A DNA stretch of 41,825 nt from an uncultured Lachnospiraceae bacterium (lineage in GTDB: Bacteria; Bacillota; Clostridia; Lachnospirales; Lachnospiraceae). Positions 37,387-41,825 of the stretch are shown one piece after another. Made by a program: the position numbers and the translations under genes. The stretch's first letter is position 1, and every line of letters begins with the position of its first letter. Location of the stretch: positions 1 to 41,825 of the forward strand of contig CANRGB010000012.1 in the NCBI GenBank assembly GCA_947630005.1, written 5' to 3'. A model generated the notes under the pieces. The model saw only the letters and a list, made by a program, of their open reading frames with translations. It had not been told where the DNA came from and did not search any database.

Positions 37387-38061
37387 TCACACATCCTCAA
37401 TCTGCCAGTCAATCGGTTCCAGCCCGTTCTGCACGAGAAATTTATTCGTCCGCGAGAACGGCCGGCTTCCGAAAAATCCCCGGTATGCCGACAGAGGACT
37501 TGGATGCGGCGCCTCAAGGATCAGATGTTTCGGGTTGTTAAGCATCGCTTTTTTGGCCTGCGCCGGCTTTCCCCACAGAATAAACGCGATCGGGCGGTCC
37601 TGCTCGTTAAGAATGCGGATCGCGGCGTCCGTAAATTCCTCCCATCCGATCCCCCGGTGCGAATTTGCCTGATGCGCGCGCACGGTCAGCACCGTGTTCA
37701 GAAGCAGAACGCCCTGGCTGGCCCATTTTGTCAGGCAGCCGTTGTTCGGAATTTTACAGCCGCAGTCTTCGTGCAGCTCCCGGTATATATTTACAAGCGA
37801 CGGCGGAATCTCCACATCCGGCTTCACCGAAAAGCAAAGCCCGTGCGCCTGCCCCGGCTCATGATAGGGATCCTGCCCCAGGATCACAACCTTCACATTT
37901 GCCAGCGGCGTAAACGCAAACGCGTTAAAAATATCGTCCGCCGGCGGATAAATCACTTTCGACCGGTATTCTTCATTTACCGTTTTGTACAGTTTCGCGT
38001 AATAAGGCTTTCCGAACTCCGGTTTGAGCGGGGCAAGCCAGTCATTTGAAATAGGCGGCAT
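37387..38061 (-). CDS. ung: Uracil-DNA glycosylase
   Basis: VVILGQDPYHEPGQAHGLCFSV; HPSPLSAYRGFFGSRPFSRTN. Confidence 0.97.
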   Translation of the reverse strand: MPPISNDWLAPLKPEFGKPYYAKLYKTVNEEYRSKVIYPPADDIFNAFAFTPLANVKVVILGQDPYHEPGQAHGLCFSVKPDVEIPPSLVNIYRELHEDCGCKIPNNGCLTKWASQGVLLLNTVLTVRAHQANSHRGIGWEEFTDAAIRILNEQDRPIAFILWGKPAQAKKAMLNNPKHLILEAPHPSPLSAYRGFFGSRPFSRTNKFLVQNGLEPIDWQIEDV

Positions 38062-38150
38062 AGATTCTCCCTCCTTCGATTCTCCTTTGTTTCCCGTAAT
38101 TCTTCTGTAATTCTTCCCGTTGTACCGTTCCTCTCTGACGCCTCCTGCCT

Positions 38151-38912
38151 TCACAGCCGCACTGACACGCCGCGTTTTTGCAGATACTCTTTGACCTGCC
38201 GGATTTCCAGCTCCTTGTAATGAAACAGCGAAGCCGCGAGCGCCGCGTCGGCTTTGCCTTCTGTCAGCGCATCATAAAAATGCTCCATCGCTCCCGCGCC
38301 CCCGGAGGCGATCACCGGAATCGGCACCCGCTCCGCGATCGTTCTCGTCAGCTCAAGATCATACCCGTCTTTTGTCCCGTCGCAGTCCATACTTGTCAGA
38401 AGAATTTCGCCTGCGCCGAGGGAAGCGGCCTTTACCGCCCACTCGACAGCATCGATCCCCATATCGACGCGTCCGCCGTTTTTATAGATGTTCCATCCGC
38501 TGCCGTCCCTGCGGCGTTTCGCATCGATCGCGACGACGACGCACTGGCTTCCGAACTTTTCCGCGGCCTGCGAGATCAGCGGAGGATTCATGATTGCGGC
38601 GGAGTTGACGGAAATCTTGTCCGCCCCTTCGCGCAGAAGCATCCTGAAATCATCCACCGTACGGATTCCGCCTCCTACCGTGAACGGAATAAATACGGTT
38701 TCCGCAACGCGCCTGACCATGTCCACAACCGTCTTTCGGGCATCCGAGGAGGCCGTGATATCAAGAAAGACCAGTTCGTCCGCTCCGGCCTTGTCATATG
38801 CGGCCGCAATCTCGACAGGATCGCCCGCGTCACGCAGATTTACAAAATTAACGCCTTTCACGACACGACCCGCATGGACATCCAGGCATGGAATAATTCT
38901 CTTCGTGAACAT
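38151..38912 (-). CDS. hisF: Imidazole glycerol phosphate synthase subunit HisF
   Basis: [34 protein letters not shown]. Confidence 0.98.
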   Translation of the reverse strand: MFTKRIIPCLDVHAGRVVKGVNFVNLRDAGDPVEIAAAYDKAGADELVFLDITASSDARKTVVDMVRRVAETVFIPFTVGGGIRTVDDFRMLLREGADKISVNSAAIMNPPLISQAAEKFGSQCVVVAIDAKRRRDGSGWNIYKNGGRVDMGIDAVEWAVKAASLGAGEILLTSMDCDGTKDGYDLELTRTIAERVPIPVIASGGAGAMEHFYDALTEGKADAALAASLFHYKELEIRQVKEYLQKRGVSVRL

Positions 38913-38913
38913 A

Positions 38914-39534
38914 TCAGCGGCCCTCCTTTACAATCCTGATAAAATTCTTCAATATGGAAAGTCCGACCGCACCGCTCTTCTCCGGATGGAACTGGCACGC
39001 GAAAATATTCCCCTGCTCTATGGAGGCGTGTATTTTTACTCCGTAATCCGCTGACGCTTTCACGATTGTCTCGTCCGCCGCCTTCAAATAATAGGAATGT
39101 ACAAAATAGACGTACGCGCCCTCCGGAATTCCCTCAAAAAGTCTTCCTAGGTGATCATACCGCAGCGAATTCCATCCCATGTGCGGAATCTTCCGTTCTC
39201 CGCCGCCCGGAATCCTTAAGATTTCCCCTTTACATATGCCAAGCCCGTCCGCTCCGGGCGATTCATCACTTCGCTCGAACAAAAGCTGCAGACCGAGACA
39301 GATCCCGAGGAACGGAATTTCCCGCGCGGCAGCTTTCCGGATTACACTCACCAGACCATACTGACGCAGCTTTTCCATCGCGTCTCCAAAAGCCCCGACA
39401 CCGGGAAGAATCAGCCCGTCCGCATGCAGAATCGTCTCCGCGTCCCTTGTGACAACTGCCTCCTCTCCCAGAAAAGCCAGCGCTTTTTCCACGCTCCGCA
39501 GATTTCCCGCGTCGTAATCGATTACTCCTATCAT
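38914..39534 (-). CDS. hisH: Imidazole glycerol phosphate synthase subunit HisH
   Basis: [41 protein letters not shown]. Confidence 0.98.
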   Translation of the reverse strand: MIGVIDYDAGNLRSVEKALAFLGEEAVVTRDAETILHADGLILPGVGAFGDAMEKLRQYGLVSVIRKAAAREIPFLGICLGLQLLFERSDESPGADGLGICKGEILRIPGGGERKIPHMGWNSLRYDHLGRLFEGIPEGAYVYFVHSYYLKAADETIVKASADYGVKIHASIEQGNIFACQFHPEKSGAVGLSILKNFIRIVKEGR

Positions 39535-39670
39535 ACCAATATGCTCCTCATCATTGTATCGTTTAAAATTTTCTCCCGTGAAGAACTACACGCTAACTAA
39601 TTTACCACAATATAGGCCTTCATACAAGAAAATTTCTGAAAGACAGGAATTTTTTTGTTTTCTGATAAAA

Positions 39671-39704
39671 ACAGACTGCCCGGATAAAATCCGCCGCAGT
39701 CTGT
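39671..39704 (-). terminator. Terminator downstream of PRTase-like gene
   Basis: Minus ACAGACTG CGGC GGAT TTT ATCC GGG CAGTCTGT followed by TTTT. Confidence 0.75.
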
Positions 39705-39838
39705 CTCCCGCATAATTATTCTGTTATTTCGTACTTGTTCCGTTCTTCTCTATATCCGATATCCGCATTCTGCGCTGGTTCCATAAATTCAGGCGCTTCG
39801 TCCGCCGCCTTATAGACAGTCCGGACAGCCCGCGGCTG

Positions 39839-40480
39839 TTACAGTCTTGAATAACCGTAGCTGTTTACGATCGCGTCAATCTTCTGCTTTCTCGCGCACA
39901 GCGGGCACTGATTGAACTCATAAGTCTGATAATCACGAAGATCCTCGCTGCTGAAAATGGAATTGATATCCATGCCGCCGACGTTCTGGATCGCGCTGAA
40001 AATTGCGGAAATGCCCTCTACAATGCCGCCGTAATACTTCACGCAGGACACCGCCCTCTCAATTGTACGTCCTGTCGTCGCGGAAGCAAGAAGCAGCAGA
40101 CAGTGCTTCCCATAGATCATCGTCTGCATATTGTCACGGAAAATGAGCTGTCCGCCCGGATCGATCTCAGGCGTGACAACATACATCGTATGATGCTGGT
40201 TCATAGACATAACGCCGGACTCGGTAAGCGCGTCAGCCAGATAAGCACCGATCACCTGGCACCCGTCCAGACAGATAATCGTATCGATATATGTGCTCAG
40301 AGAGTAATTTCTCGCAAGCGTCTGTGCAGCGGCTTCCGCCTCACTCTTCCTTGATTTCATAATGGTCAGGTCAACATAATAGTTGATATGAGAGTGATTC
40401 GTCGCAAAATGTCCCGGGATAACACGCAAAGCAACATTCTTGTTGGCATGTGACTGAATCTTTTTCATTCTGTTTTCCAT
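39839..40480 (-). CDS. Orotate phosphoribosyltransferase-like (PRTase-fold) protein
   Basis: HSHINYYVDLTIMKSRKSEAE, DTIICLDGCQVIGAYLADAL, CLLLLASATTGRTIERAV. Confidence 0.72.
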   Translation of the reverse strand: MENRMKKIQSHANKNVALRVIPGHFATNHSHINYYVDLTIMKSRKSEAEAAAQTLARNYSLSTYIDTIICLDGCQVIGAYLADALTESGVMSMNQHHTMYVVTPEIDPGGQLIFRDNMQTMIYGKHCLLLLASATTGRTIERAVSCVKYYGGIVEGISAIFSAIQNVGGMDINSIFSSEDLRDYQTYEFNQCPLCARKQKIDAIVNSYGYSRL

Positions 40481-40518
40481 AAGAATACCTCCAACATATT
40501 TTAACGGAATTTTAACGA

Positions 40519-40577
40519 TAACAAACGTTATCTATGACTTATGTCTATCATACACAACAACCTGTTTTTTTTCAAGA
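40519..40577 (-). promoter_or_regulatory. Promoter TTGAAA-17-TATGAT plus downstream palindrome GATAAC-AAAC-GTTATC
   Basis: -35 40577-40572, -10 40554-40549; palindrome 40519-40534. Confidence 0.6.
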
Positions 40578-40753
40578 CTTTTTTAGTCTTTTCGCACAGC
40601 TTTTTCCCCGTATTGACCGTTTGTATGAGAAAATATACATAAATTCCCGCCATCTGCACGATTTCTCTTATAAAAATCCGTTTCCGGCGCTTTGGGGGAG
40701 CCGAAAATTGGCCGCACATACGGCTCGTCTTTGCCGGATATTCCGATTGACAT

Positions 40754-41508
40754 TCAGACTGACAGGCAGAATTCAATCGGAGAACATTCAATTGAAATTC
40801 CGCGTTTTCCCAGCTCCGAAGCCGTCTGGGGAAGACGGCTGTGAACACGGATCAGCTCCGCTTTCTGATTAAAATAAGCAGCCTTTTCAAACGGCCAGCG
40901 GATCACCTGCGGGTATTCAAAACCAACTCCCAGTTCCAGGATGCAGAGCCTTCGGTTCAGCGTGCAGGACAGCCATCGGTTGTAGCTCTGCCATTGATCA
41001 AGATAACCTTTCTCAAGATATCCCTCCTCCGATTTAACATGAAACTGCAGCGGACTGCCGCAGATCGGACACACCGCGTGCGCTTTCAGAATCTGTTCTA
41101 TACTTTCAGGATCTTCTCTCTGTGTCCCGGGAAGCTTTCGTATTTCCTCCAGAACTTTTTCGCGCACCGGGGCCGCCTCTACGATATGCTCCCGGCACTG
41201 CATCTTTTCCATACTGCCGCAGGGCGCAACGACAAGATCCCGCTCAAATCCGCCCCGGTACACCAGATCATCCGTATTCAGCGTGACTACAAAATACGGC
41301 TTTGCCCCTGCCAGCTCTCGCAGCCTTTTATAAGCGCCGATCACCTTGTCCGTATCCGCAAGAGAGTGATAATACGCGCTCACCGCATAGGGAAGCGCCC
41401 TGCCATCAAGCTTCATCTCCGGTATTTTCGGTCTGAATTCCTCTCCGATTCCGATCAGTATCATTTCCGCTTTTTTAACCTTTTCCGCAATCTCAGAATA
41501 TCTCATTT
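40754..41508 (-). CDS. Sirtuin-like (Sir2-fold) protein, catalytically divergent
   Basis: FVVTLNTDDLVYRGGF, VVAPCGSMEKMQC, CPICGSPLQF; SD GGAGGACAAAATG sets start at 41508. Confidence 0.65.
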
Positions 41509-41528
41509 TGTCCTCCATATACATTCCT

Positions 41529-41640
41529 CCGCATGCGGGCCTGACTGACTGATCGAGCAGGAGCTGCCTTTCCTCCTGCTCGCACGCGCGGCCCGCATGC
41601 TGCGCCAGCAGCTATTTTCCATATGCGGGCCTGTGCATAA
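41529..41640. repeat. Composite repeat locus: partial A, B, complete A
   Basis: CCGCATGCGGGCCTG; CGAGCAGGAG...CTCCTGCTCG; GGCCCGCATGCTGCGCCAGCAGCTATTTTCCATATGCGGGCC. Confidence 0.9.
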
Positions 41641-41681
41641 AAAAAACTGTCAACCGCTTCTACACAGTGACAGTTTATCAT
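41641..41681 (-). terminator. rRNA operon terminator
   Basis: Minus AAACTGTCACTGTGTAGAAGCGGTTGACAGTTTTTTTT. Confidence 0.8.
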
Positions 41682-41770
41682 TTCTACAGCCGCATATACA
41701 ATTACATACCTTCAAAACCACATACAGATCAACACCCGTTCTTTTTTTCCTTACAAACCCGCCCGTATCG

Positions 41771-41825
41771 GACAAGCCTGCGACCTATTAGTAGCAGTCA
41801 GCTCCATGCATTGCTGCACTTCCAC
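41771..41825 (-). rRNA. rrl: 23S rRNA 3' end (partial)
   Basis: Minus strand GTGGAAGTGCAGCAATGCATGGAGCTGACTGCTACTAATAGGTCG, conserved 23S 3' terminus. Confidence 0.93.

Noticed and set aside
41493-41681. Small minus-strand ORF with Cys/Ala/Arg-rich peptide
   Set aside because: Lies across the rrn terminator and the repeat element; composition explained by the repeat.

Overview
The window is a chromosomal segment of a moderately GC-rich anaerobic Firmicute, probably a Lachnospiraceae-type Clostridium (inferred from gene content). Most of it is minus-strand core operons: gpsA-plsY-der; a long translation/secretion operon running ylxM-ffh-rpsP-khpA-rimM-trmD-rplS-lepB-rbgA-lepB-lepB-rnhB-yraN-DUF2726-pgeF-DUF512; glgB; serC-serA-DUF1015; leuB-ilvD-ilvB; tgt-yajC; hisH-hisF-ung. 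The left edge has a partial CooC-type ATPase, a CooT-like protein and a His-rich protein. The right edge has a degenerate sirtuin-like gene, a PRTase-like gene and the 3' end of a 23S rRNA. No CRISPR array, prophage or transposase is evident. The most interesting signals are non-coding: (1) a dispersed intergenic repeat family made of two palindromic modules in A-B-A order; (2) promoter-linked structured leaders upstream of tgt and serC, plus a promoter-terminator unit upstream of an atypical HPr-like gene; (3) a pair of Rex-like operators beside a putative nickel/CO-dehydrogenase maturation cluster. Protein-level oddities include a signal peptidase paralog with Arg at the expected catalytic Lys, an HPr-like protein without the active-site Arg, a sirtuin-like protein with Cys at the catalytic His position, and a DUF1015 protein with a ParB/SerK-like motif in a serine operon. 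All readings were made by eye; no searches were run.
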